DNA of 64,000 bases, taken from positions 31,251,087 to 31,315,086 of the forward strand of contig OZ038392.1 in NCBI GenBank assembly GCA_964036045.1. Reading direction: 5' to 3'. Shown here piece after piece: positions 23,272 to 34,338 of this stretch (position 1 is the stretch's first letter; each line of letters opens with the position of its first letter). The notes under the pieces are model-generated. The model was not told where the DNA came from. It did not search any database and worked only from the letters and a program-made list of their open reading frames with translations. The stretch comes from Eutreptiella sp. 'Long Island Sound 2002' (Eukaryota > Euglenozoa > Euglenophyceae > Eutreptiales > Eutreptiaceae). The translations under genes and the position numbers were made by a program.

Positions 23272-26200
23272 GTGGTGTACAAGGTAAGTGGACCCAGCGC
23301 TTTTGTGAATAACTTGTGGAACCCGCCGCAGAACGGGAATGTGGACGGGTCGGAAAATTGCGCACAGTGTTTCCCGAGACTGGAAGGTTGGGCACCGGAA
23401 GAAGACATTATTGTTTTGTTCACCTGCTTGAGGTCGACCACGTGCCTGGTTTCCGCGAGCGAACGCATTTCAGCCCTTAACGCGACTTCGCAGTTGCTTG
23501 GTTGGGCGTTTGCTCACGCGCTCGTTAGGATAAGTTTCAACAAGTAACATGAAAGCTCAGGAACGTGAGGCCCACTCGACCACACACGCAGACACAAACT
23601 TGCTCGCGCAAACGTTGCTCACAACGAATATCTTATTGGCAAGGTCAGCAAGTGAGGGACCTGCCTTTCTGGAACGCAATCTACCGAAAAGCAAACCTCT
23701 CGAGTTTCGGGCTTATTATTGGCAGCTCCAGCAGCGGAGGTTTTCTTTCCGGTGCGTAACATCAGCAAACGGCTTAGCTGTCCACAAGTCTGCATCTTCC
23801 GAGCACAATTTAACTTGGTGTCATTTCCGTGCACATTTCGGCACATGACCCTACGGACAAAAAAATAAAGGGTGAAGCCGGAGTTTGCAACCTGGTGTCT
23901 TTGTGCTAGAATAAGGTAAAAACTTGTGACAGCACGCAACTCGGCAGCTACCGCGTACTTTAGAGCCATGAGTACAGCCACGCACAGTTGGCGCCAAGGG
24001 TGTAGGTTAGAGAATATATAAACATGGGCGTTCTGTTGGGGGGGTGGAGGGGGCAAACAGTAGCAGCAGTCCATTGCGGGCCAACAGTGGGCCATGGTAC
24101 CTTAGTTTGTTCGGTATGTTCGGACCCCCCGCCGCCATTTTCAGTGTACCGACCAGTGACCATGGAAATTAGTGGTTTTTTGGAGTTGTAGAACACCGTA
24201 GCACCATAATATCATATTTTGGGTAGCAGTATCAGATCATCAATGCAACTGGTGGGTTTTTTGGGGGGTATGCAGCCAAGTTGGTGTGAGGTGGGGGTGT
24301 TGCAAACAACACCCCCTTGGCCTGGTTTCAAAAGGTTCATTGTTGGGGGCTTCAAAACAGGCTCTGGGCCTTATGTCCCAAACGGGTGAATGTTTTGTCC
24401 GCGTAATGATGATTTAAGTAATGTTTTTGATGCTTGCGTTGGACGCGCCATTGTAGGTGTTCATGCAGAACCAGTAGATGTGAGCAATGGTTTATGACTT
24501 GCAGCTGACCTATTAAAAAAAAACAATAATGCCAGGGTCAAGTTTCTCTGCAACAATTTTTTGAACAGCAAATAATTTTATCCCAATGAAGGAGGGCATT
24601 ATCATCAGCAGAAGTGGAGGGGAAGAATATGGTGTGGTTGTGCTGTACATGTTTTGAGATGTGTCAAATCAAAAATTTTGTCATCTTCTTTGAATTTCGG
24701 CCACAAAGTTGCAAGTTTGTTCCGGGGTTTTCTGGTTTTTGGGTGGTTGTGTATGGCTCATTACAAAGCATAGGCAAGAGGAATGGCCCTTACATGACCA
24801 AGAAATGTTGTGAAGAAAAGGTTGGAATCTACAATCCCCAACACGGTTGATTGCTTCTTTATGATATTGGTACAAAACACTGGCACTTTGTAATTTGGCA
24901 ATAGTGTATTATTGAAACAAAATTTTTACGATTTATGCACATTGCGACCATTAAAAGGATGAAAAATGCGTGAAACAGTGTAATTAAACTATTTGAAGAA
25001 AATCTTGGATGCCTCGGCAACTGAAGTTACATGGTTTACAGGTTTGCCCCTGTGTAAAAGACCAAAAGGACACCGCTCACGAGCTTTCCAAACCTTGTGA
25101 GGGAGCCTTACCAGTGGAGGCACTCAAGATATGTCTCTATCATCAACGGCCTACAAAGGAATGTTTGACTGTGGCGCGAAAATCGCTTGGTCCACTTACA
25201 ACTTCGTCCGGAGAGGCTGTGTGTGTTGGTTTGGCATGGTACCAGTGGACCACCCAGGGTCAGCAGTCACATTATTGGTCAAATTACCCCACACGTTTGT
25301 GTACAATCACAGCAAGATATCCGTAATGCCAAGGTGTAACAATGCTCTTCCCTGAGCATGACAAATGTAGGCATTAGGGAATGGTCTCAATACGCAAGTG
25401 TCGACAACAAACACCCTTTTGTCTGTTAACACGTTGGATCTCATGTAAGGTCATATAGAAATGGGTCATTGTCATAGTTATCGGCCCGTTTACCTTTGAT
25501 TGCCAGATGGTGCCTAAAAGATTCATTCGAGCGCTATGCATTCAATGGAACAAGATAGGGTGAAAGGTGTTGTTGGTGCACTGCTGGAGATGGCAGCACC
25601 TTGGGCGCAAAGCGCCAGCACCCGGGTTTTTGTTTGCAGCATCAACCAAGCTACAAAAGAAAATCCACACAACATCATGTTGTGCTACGCGTGTACGTCA
25701 CGGTCCAAACTGTTTTCAAGGCAGACCATCGGTTCAAGGGCGACAACCGTTCATATCTCCTAACCGGCTCAGCAGAGACCGGAAACTTGGCAGGGAGCCA
25801 TTCACCCAACGGCTCTTTCTGAACTTCTGCAGCACATACACCACCAGCATATACATTGATGAAAGTCGCATACATGTACATGGATTCAAATATCATTGCC
25901 TGCTTGCTTCTGAGCCAAAGGCACACTGAGTACGGTGATTTCCATGAGGTTGAAAAGATTTGAGATTGACAACTAGGTTTTTCACGACAGTCTCACCGTT
26001 CAGGCTAGCTAGAACATTCGAAAAAGGTGGATGCATTGGCAACGGCCCGCTGCTCTAAAACATTTTGCAACTCATGGGGGCACATTGGTCGGCACATTTT
26101 GTGGCTTCTTTCCAAACAAAGTGTAACACATATGCGTATCTCGGCCCACGGAATGACGCAGCTAATCTAAAATGCATCGGACGAATGGAGATACAGTATA

Positions 26201-26914
26201 CCGTTTCTTTTGGAAGAACAACACTCTATGTGTACTCATTCATTCCAACCAATTTTGGTTATTGTAGCACTTTTCTTGTCCTTCGGACATTCTATTGCTG
26301 AAGATTGTGTCAGAAAAGCTGCTACGGAGATATTATTGCTCACAAGTTGCAAATCATGCAATCAGCATGGCATACATGCTCGGCAACAAAGTACACTGCA
26401 TGCCAAGAACCTGAAGAACAACCACATTATAGTGTTCACGGCTATGGGTGCCTACAAGTGTGTCAGGAATAAAGTGTTCACAAATGGAGGTATAATTTTT
26501 TGAAAGCTGAAAATGCTGCATTCGAAATGCGAGATATTTTCACGATTTTTTTTGGTTCAACGATGCTGACAAAGAAACTTTCAAATTGGACCTTTCATGT
26601 TGTTACACCTTCATAGGCATTACATGGGTAAAAAAGTACCAATGGGAGACATGTGTTTACAGCTGATGTGAAGCAAAATTATTTTCCCCGAAAAGAAAAA
26701 GCATCATCATAATGTTCTGTCTTACAATGTCACTCCATTATGGCAAATTTTCAAATTGTATTATGTGGTGTAGCAATGGGTCACTAGCATTCGTATCGGT
26801 TAGTTTTTATCATAAATTGACAACATTCAAAGTTTCAGCTTTCAGCTCTTAAAGAATTTGGACAAATCGGCCCAAGAAAACCCTCCGATGCGGCAACGCC
26901 GGTAACAGCAGCGC
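23272..26914. other. BTF3 3' region and intergenic DNA; no supported gene
   Basis: The first several hundred bases are likely BTF3 3' UTR and intron. Beyond 24,200 the sequence is A+T-richer and holds only short open frames (for example 25,009-25,326 and 25,567-25,929) without recognisable domains. Confidence 0.5.
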
Positions 26915-27217
26915 CACAACCCCACTTCTGATTTTGCCCCCCACTTTGAAGCGTTGGGGACCCCCCAGGCGGTAGGGGCTATGTAGCCATGAGTCCCACT
27001 TGTGGGCCACTTGTGATTTTGTCCTCCGCTGTGAAGCGTTGGGGACCTCAGAAAGGCAAGGGTTATGCAGCCACCGGGCCCACTTGTGGGCCACTTTTGA
27101 TTTTGTCCCGTGCTCAGAAGCGTTGAAACCCACCAAACGGCAGGGGTTATGTAGCCACTAGGCCCACTTGTGGGCCACTTCTGATTTTGCCCTCCTTGGG
27201 GACCCCCTAGGCGGCTC
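26915..27217. repeat. tandem repeat, 83-89-bp unit
   Basis: About 3.5 copies of a unit containing ccacttctgattttgccc, gaagcgttggggaccc and aggggttatgtagccac. The cacttNtgatttt anchors fall near 26,922, 27,009, 27,093 and 27,176. The array abuts the broken end of the Ty3 pol remnant. Confidence 0.8.
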
Positions 27218-27218
27218 C

Positions 27219-30200
27219 CTACTCGTCCATCAGGGTGTACCTCTTGAGGAAAGGGAAGCCGACTTCGATCTCTCCCCCAAACCGCGGGCTTGCGCGTACT
27301 TTAACCGAACTAGGACCCACATCCGTGACCATAAAAAGACCATAGTAGGGTAGGTCTAGATCGTTCTTTTTCCAGCGCGGTAACCTCCTGTGGTGCACGA
27401 GTACCATGTCTCCAATTTGGTATTCGACGGGTTTGCGCCCACGGTTGCTGCGTGTGTTCTCACGTTCTCTGATCCTCTGAAGCAGTTCTTTGGCCTTGCT
27501 TGCCAACGTCGCTTGCTTCTCCATCCACTCTTTCACCTTAGGACTCGCGTCCTGCGGCGTCGGAAACTCCATGTGGAAACCAGGACGACGGAAGAAGAGC
27601 TCGTGCGGTGAGAAACCAGTACGCGTGGACACCTGGTTGTTCATCAGGTATATTGCGTACGGTAGGACTCTCAACCAGTCCCTCCCCTTCTCCTGCGCCA
27701 TGGGGATCCGCATCACTGTTTTGAAGGAGCGGATTTGCCTCTCGCAGAGTGCGTTCTTGGTGCGTAGATAGGGCGTACCGAATTGTATCTCGCAACCAAG
27801 AGTCTCCAGTACCCCCCTGTACCAGTTGCCTGCTGCTGTTAAGCGCACGTCCTGATCAGAGTGGATGACCTTCGGTAAACCATAGACTTGTACCCATTCT
27901 TCAAACAAAGTCTTCAGCACGGTCTCGCTGTCCGCCTTCTTATTCATAGGGAAAACCCTCGCGAATCTGGAGAGCCCGCACGTGACCATCAACGCAAAGT
28001 TGTGCCCGACATAGTGGGGCAGGTGCATGAAGTCGAGGTACACGACAGAGCTCACCATATGAGGTATGGGCAGGTTTCCCATTTCTCCGCGATCGACTTG
28101 ACTGTTGGGTTTCCCCAGGATGCAGTGGCAGTCTTTCATCACTTCGGTCATAAGTCTCTTCTTCACTGACTCATTCTTGTTGCAGTGAAAGTGGCGGTCG
28201 AAAAACCATAAGGACCTCCCACTGCAGGATGACCGTTGACCGTGTGGCTCCATGGAAGTGTTTCCTCGAGATGGGATTTAGGTACACAGACTCGATCTTC
28301 TTTGTACAGCGCGTCTTTAGTCATTGCCCACTGTTCGCCGGCGATCAGCTTGACCTGCCCTGGTTGCAGTTGCTTCATGATCGCAGCATTCCCCACTTGT
28401 TCTGCGGTTGCGTGGTCTTCATGAACAGGTCGACTTGCACATCCATCTTGGCTAACGCGTCCTTTGCCATTTCTTCGGAAGATTGCCCCAAGCGTTCGTC
28501 GAACGAGTTGCGGCTCAGGTAATCGCTTAGCTCGTTTTTGAGTCCTTGGATGTGGTGAACGGCTAGTCGTAGTTGGGATAGGAATACCCACCATCGCCGT
28601 AGTCTCTTTTGTTCGGGAGGCGGTGAGTCCATAAAGTACTTGACCGAATCCTGATCACAGAGCCAGGTGACTGGGTTGTTACCAATGATCCTCTTTGACT
28701 AGCGAGGACCAGTACTCCTCCCAACAGTTCGTGCTCGTACGTGTGGTACTTGGAGCGCGCTGCATTCCACTTCCAATTCCAATGTCCAAGTGGAACAAGT
28801 CGCCATTCGTCTTCGTTGTACGAGTGCTTCAGACTGCCGTCTCGGTTCACTCCTTATGTTCTGAGCCTTTCATCGATTTCGTGACACTGTTCAGGTCGGA
28901 GCGCTTGCCATTGAAAGAGAGTACCGCCTCCGCCCAAGTTCGAACCGTCCGAGACGAAGATAATCTCTCCTTTTGGTCGCGGCACTCCCAGAGGTATTGC
29001 TTTGCAGATTTTCTCCTTCAGTTCCTCCAACTTGTTTTTCTCCTCGTCTGTCCATTTCCATGGGGTGTTGTCTTTGATGAGGTCGGTCAGTATAGCCGAG
29101 GACTCAGTGAAATTCCTCACGTGGCGCCTGTAGAAGTTGCAACCTCCGATAAATTGCCTTATCTTCTTGACTCCTTCGGCTTTCCCCTTGACTCCATCGA
29201 TCGTAAAATCCATCAGTGGCTTCAGTTTGTCCTCACATGGTCCCCAGTGACCGTTTCCCACTCGGAATCCAAGGTACTCCAGCTCAGTTTTGAGAGATTC
29301 GCATTTCTCCAGTTTGATACGGAGATTCTGCTCCACACACACGTCGAAAAACTCCGACAGCAACAGCAGGTGGTCCTCGATCGAGTTTGCGCCTAGCAGC
29401 ACGTCGTCGATGTGAGCTTCGGCAACCGCTCCTCGTTCGAGCAACGCCGGGACTGCGGGTCGCTGCTTGAGGATGGTGAGCACCTGGTTCATTGACTCCT
29501 GGAACAACGCGGGGGCGTTGCCGATACCAAAGGGCATGACCAGCCATCGGAACACCCTTCCGTTTGGTGTCCGAAACGCCATCAACTCCTTGGCACGCTC
29601 CGTCAAATCGACTTGCCAAAACCCTGATCTTTTGTCCATCTTGGACTTGAACTTGCACGACGCGGCATTTTCGATGGTGTTTTCCATCACAGGGAGACTG
29701 CCGGCGTGCAGTTTGATCATTTTGTTTAGCTTGCGATAGTCGACGACTAGCCTTTTCGCTGTCGATCCAGGTTTGGCCACCAAGAAACACGGCGAGCAGT
29801 GCTCAGGGATTTCCGTGTCCTTGTAGGCTTCGCACATCCCCGCTTCCACCAGCTCTCGGACTTGCCTCATGATCTCGGCCTGGTCCTCCTTAGAGCAGGG
29901 GTAACCTCTCGAAGTAATCCGCTGGTCCTGGTACTCGGGCTTCAACTCTAAGTCCATTCTGACCAGTTTCTTGCTTGACCCGGGAGGTGGTAAAGGTCCG
30001 AAGGCTTCTTCGTACCTTGCGAGGACTTCAGCGACTCGGGGATCGTGTTCTTGGATCTTGTGCTTAAAATCCTCAAAAGCCGCCAGATTGCTTTGCCCAA
30101 ACTCCTGCTTGAGTGTGTGTACTTCTTTGATCTCGTCAGGATCCACTTGGTGAAATTGACAAAGGTCGAGACTTCCGTGACACTCGTCGCAGCAGTGAGT

Positions 30201-32020
30201 ATGTTCTTTCGCGCTCTGATCGCCCTATTCTTGCAGTAGTTCACGCACTTCTCGCAGAGTTAGAGTACTCGCTTGGTGGCAGTGACACACGTGGGACATC
30301 TCCCACAGTCCTTGATACTCGCAGGTGCAGGCTGACGGATCGTCGTCGTTTTCAGGGATATAGACACTCGTACCCCATTTCATCTTAAGCTTCAGTTGCT
30401 TTTCTCGCCATTGCTCTCTCTTCTGATTTTCTTGTAGGTGTTCTACGCGATGAAAGAGAAGTTGTTTGATATACTCTTTATGGTGCTCCCCGATGGGCCA
30501 ACTGTCCTTGCTGGGCTTCGCCCACTGAGGATCCTTCTTCTCGGAGTGGGTCGTCTTGTCGGCTACCATGCACGCAAAGGCGAGGAAGCATTTGGCTTGG
30601 TCATCGAGTTGTCCTGGTTGCGGAGGTATGTCACGTTCAGTTTCGAGTAGTAGTGCGTCCACCAAATCGTTGCATTTCACTGATTCGTACGCTTCAGAGT
30701 TGTGAATCGGGTCGTCGACACACTCGGATTCCTGGTGTTGTCTCCTGTGTTTGCTGCACAGGTCTCCTCTTCTCCTTCGCTATCAGTTTCCACGTCCAGC
30801 GTCGGAGCGTTGACGACAGGTTCTCGTTTCTTCCCATTTGATCTCAGGGTGATCAGGGAATTTGGAGGGCATCTTTGCTTTCCCCCAACCCCGGTTCTGC
30901 CTTGTGACCCACTGTACCTCCTCCTGGTCGAGTTCTTCCATCGGTACGGGTTTGGTATCCCCGTCCAGTAGATAGAGACATGTCCGCCACGAAGGCTTCG
31001 GTAAAATTTCTTCACTCCCATCTTGGCTGTACATCGGCAGGTCGGGTAGGATGATCTTCGAAATAGTCAGTCTTTCGAGGAGTTCTTTCCACTTTGCTCC
31101 TTTACTTTCCCATTTCTTCCCTTCTGGTACTACTAAAACTAAGCGCGCTCGGTCGATCGCCACCTTGACCAGAACTCTTAAGAGTTGGGAGAACCTTGGA
31201 TTTGCGTACAACTGCTTCCACCTTTGTAGCCACCCCCAATGGTACCAAAAGGCGGAGTTGTCCTTGCGGTTGCAGTAAAATTGTGAGTCCGCATTCTGCT
31301 TCGAAGCGAACAGCTCAATGAAGTCCGAACCCGTCGGATCTCCTTCCAAAGATAAGTCCGCAAACCCTTGTCTCTTCATCTCCGTCGAAAGCTTGTAGTT
31401 CTCAGTACGAGCGAGTTGCGCGTGGAGGGCCACCATACCTTCCAGCTTCATGTTTGCGCCTAAATTGAGCGACAGACCTTGGATGACGTGCACGGAGGGT
31501 TTTGGTGTGGTGTCCTCGTTCAGTGGGACTTCCACGAGTTGCCCATGTCTCTGAACCAATAAATGGTGGGGCGCTTGCAGGGAGAGGTACTTGATGTGCG
31601 TGTTGGCTTCAAAGAAGTCGTTTCCCAGGATCACGTCAAACGCGTCGGTGTTGAAGGTGGCGAACGAGAAAAGGATGTCCTCTTCTCCCACGTGAACAAA
31701 TCCTTCTGTCTCCCCACTTGTCAGCTGTACAGCTCCGTTGCCAACCTTGACTCCGAAAAGTTCACCCATTTGCGTCTGGCCTTGCTCCACCACTCTCTCC
31801 GCCACTAAGCTGTTACTGGCGCCCGTGTCGAGTAACCCATGATACTTTTGCTCCCCCATTGAGACCAGGCACGCGTAGAGCGTAGGGCGATTTTTAGTGC
31901 CCAGTTTTGCCATGTGTGCGGAGAAATTCATGAGGCATTCTTCCAAACACTTTGGCTGTGCTGGAGTCAAAGGGTGGCGATGATCTTTCCCTCCCAGAAA
32001 CCTTTTTGTTGACAATTTTT
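27219..32020 (-). pseudogene. Ty3/gypsy retrotransposon Pol remnant, copy 1
   Basis: The order protease, reverse transcriptase, RNase H, integrase is that of Ty3/gypsy Pol. Aspartic protease: LLDTGAS and DVILGNDFF (frame at 32,015-30,783). Reverse transcriptase: VDYRKLN, RWLVMPFGIGNAP and AHIDDVLLG (30,146-28,854). RNase H: FVSDGSNLGGGG and HTYEHELLG. Integrase: YLDFMHLP, HSDQDV and CERQIRSF supply the D, D and E. The copy is dead: frameshifts near 30,750, 28,700 and 28,380-28,250, plus an in-frame TAG (30,225) and TAA (28,854). It stops abruptly after YTLMDE at about 27,221, just before where the chromodomain would begin, and joins the 83-89-bp array. Gag and LTRs are not attached. Confidence 0.9.
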
Positions 32021-32781
32021 TCTACCCCATTTAAGAGTTCAACATCCAAAGGTGCGAGAACCTAACACTAGTCCCAGTGCACCTGTTGTCGTCTGGAGGG
32101 AATGGGGAGGTCTAGTTGCGTGTTTGGATAGCGGCTAAAATCCATTGCCCCAGCATCAAGGAACAAGTGGGGCTTGGTATTCATGTAACAGTGCCATCAC
32201 CACCAACTTATTGCTGTGGTTTCGGACTTGTAGAAACCGTGACTTTCGCACAATAGTCCCATACCATCTGGGACATTCTTTATTTGTTGTAATCGTTGTT
32301 GTTTGGTCTCAGCACGTAGTCCTCCTCATGCCCCTAAGCCAAACCAAAAGTAGTACGAAGCAGACCAAGGGTGCCACAGAGGCGCAGCCACCGGTTTGTG
32401 AGTGCATAACCCCAACTCAAGGGGCCACCAGTTGGTAGATTAATGGACCATAGTCACAAATCATGGAGCGACCCTCTTGTGGGGTAAGTGTCACGTTCGT
32501 GGAAGAAATGTAGGTGATTCCTGCCCTTTTTTTCCCCCCTCAAAGACCATCCCCTTCATTGGCGGCGACGTCATTGCGAGCAAACAAGCACTCAACGAAA
32601 AGTACAGAGGTGGATAAGGGCAATCCTATGATGACCATCATGATGCTGATAAATTGGTCCCAACCTGGTACCACGCCATAAAACTCAAAGGCATGGCGCA
32701 TGCATCTGCATTTCCTTGCGACCAAGCTCAGTTTCCATGCAATTTTACCTCAGCCTTTTTCTTTTTACGCTTCTTTTTGAA
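32021..32781. other. spacer with no supported gene
   Basis: Non-coding stretch between the Ty3 pol remnant and the LIM-domain remnant. It may include the promoter or 5' UTR of the LIM gene; nothing definite is seen. Confidence 0.4.
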
Positions 32782-33207
32782 ATGCCGTGCTTCTCCCGTC
32801 AAACTCCTGAAGAGCGGCGTGCTGCAGCGATTCAAAAGTCTCTCAAGCCTCTTGGTGGTGTTGATGCTGCTACCAAACTGCTTGAACAGTACCATGCCCT
32901 AACAGGGACTTCTATGCCGCGGTGGGGAGGAGCCAAGAAGTGTCCACGCTGCGGGCAGAGTGTCTAGAGCAATGTGGCAATGATAGCGGCAGGCTGCTCG
33001 TGGCACAAGCGGGGTTGCTTCACGTGCAAGGAGTGCAATAAATCGCTGGACTCCAATACGGTTAAAGAGCGGAAGGTATCTGCCTCTAGTAGCTGGTTGG
33101 GTGGATGCAAGGTCCAGGTGATCTACAGTCATTGTGCCTCATGCACACTGGGAAGCCTACGGGCGTGGCAGTCTCCCACTGCAGAACCTGGTTTCAGACT
33201 CAGCTAA
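32782..33207 (+). pseudogene. LIM-domain (CRP-like) gene remnant with in-frame TAG
   Basis: LIM domains are paired zinc fingers used for protein binding. From the ATG at 32,782, or the alternative ATG at 32,914 giving MPRWGGAKKCPRCGQSV, the frame reads C54-x2-C57, then an in-frame TAG (32,965), then without a shift WHK, GCFTCKEC and NKSLDSNTV, the rest of a cysteine-rich-protein-type LIM domain. H75-x3-C79 is one residue longer than usual. The final pair appears as HCASC after a 42-nt in-frame stretch bounded by AAG|GTATCT and CCAG. The TAG stands where relatives usually have tyrosine. About 60 bp downstream the locus is broken by a 3.3-kb insertion bearing a Ty3 fragment. Probably a dead host gene; readthrough is less likely. 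Confidence 0.65.
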
Positions 33208-33261
33208 TCCTCACTACGTGTCAGATCCGCTGCCACAGCCACTGTGGGATCATCGTAGCAC

Positions 33262-33331
33262 TGGTGGACTTTCCTTGGACTTTCATCAGCAAGTTTGATC
33301 CTGAATTTTTGCTTTGTGCTAGGGTGTAAGG
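33262..33331 (+). repeat. direct repeat flanking the Ty3 fragment, left copy
   Basis: From ggactttcatcagcaagttt to gctagggtgtaaggc, 56 bp are identical to 36,653-36,708. With the preceding ggtggactttc the match is about 70 versus 59 bp with an 11-bp indel. The pair brackets 3.3 kb of foreign sequence. Confidence 0.9.
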
Positions 33332-34338
33332 CGGATTACAGGGGAGTACTGGAGACTCTTGGTTGCGAGATACAATTCGGTACGCCCTATCTACGCACCA
33401 AGAACGCACTCTGCGAGAGGCAAATCTGCTCCTTCAAAACAGTGATGCGGATCCTCATGGCGCAGGAGAAGGGGAGGAACTGGTTGAGAGTCCTACCGTA
33501 CGCAATATACCTGATGAACAACCAGGTGTCCACGCGTACTGGTTTCTCACCGCACGAGCTCTTCTTCCGTCGTCCTGGTTTCCACATGGAGTTCCCGACG
33601 CCACAGGACGCGAGTCCTAAGGTAAAAAAGTGGATGGAGAAGCAAGCGACGTTGGCAAGCAAGGCCAAAGAACTGCTTCAGAGGATCAGAGAACGTGAGA
33701 ACACACGCAGCAACCGTGGGCGCAAACCCGTCGAATACCAAATTGGAGACATGGTACTCGTGCACCACAGGAGGTTACCGCGCTGGAAAAAGAACGATCT
33801 AGACCTACCCTATTATGGTCCTTTTATGGTCACGGATGTGGGTCCTAGTTCGGTTAAAGTACGCGCAAGCCCGAGGTTTGGGGGAGAGATCGAAGTCGGC
33901 TTCCCTTTCCTTAAGAGGTACACCCTGATGGACGAGTACAACCTGGATTTGGAGGGTTTCGACGACGAAGTGGCGGCTGAGGAGGATGAGCTCAACGACG
34001 ATCAGGATGAGGACATGACGTCGGAGCTCGGCAGCGCGGAGGACTCTGAAGGAGAAGGACAGCTGCCGGATATGGACGCGAAGGAGATGAAGGCAAAGGG
34101 TTTTTACAAGGTGGAAGCTATTCCGCGTTCGAAGTACAGGCATGGCTGGAGAATCTTGGTCAAGTGGGAGGGTTACTCTATGGCAGAGGCAACGTGGGAA
34201 CCCTACACGGCGTTCATTTTGGACCAAGGAAATGTGAGTTCCGTATTTCGGGACTACTGCCACGCCAACGAATTGCAGAAAGTGCTCAAACTAGCGGAGA
34301 CCAAGAGTAAGAAGGAGCACGAGAAGCACAACAAGTAA
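33332..34338 (+). CDS. Ty3/gypsy integrase C-terminal part plus chromodomain, copy 2 (5'-truncated)
   Basis: The same family as the Pol remnant at 27,219-32,020 but in the opposite orientation. From about 33,337 the two copies differ at only scattered positions over 600 bp. It begins inside integrase after the two catalytic aspartates and keeps the glutamate region (CERQICSF). It continues through GLFMVTDVG-type GPY/F sequence to an acidic linker and a chromodomain (residues about 270-325 of the open frame: FYKVEAIP, GWRILVKWEGYS, ATWEPY). Chromodomains on such integrases steer insertion to marked chromatin. The frame is uninterrupted to TAA at 34,336, so this copy is younger than copy 1, but it cannot be autonomous. 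Confidence 0.9.

Noticed and set aside
28695-29396. Plus-strand ORF of 233 codons inside the Ty3 pol region
   Set aside because: It is the antisense shadow of the reverse-transcriptase and RNase H coding sequence.
33076-33117. A 42-nt intron in the LIM-domain remnant
   Set aside because: Donor- and acceptor-like bases exist, but 42 nt is shorter than the introns seen in the ODC and pyrophosphorylase genes and it is also open in frame. It is left as an in-frame insertion.
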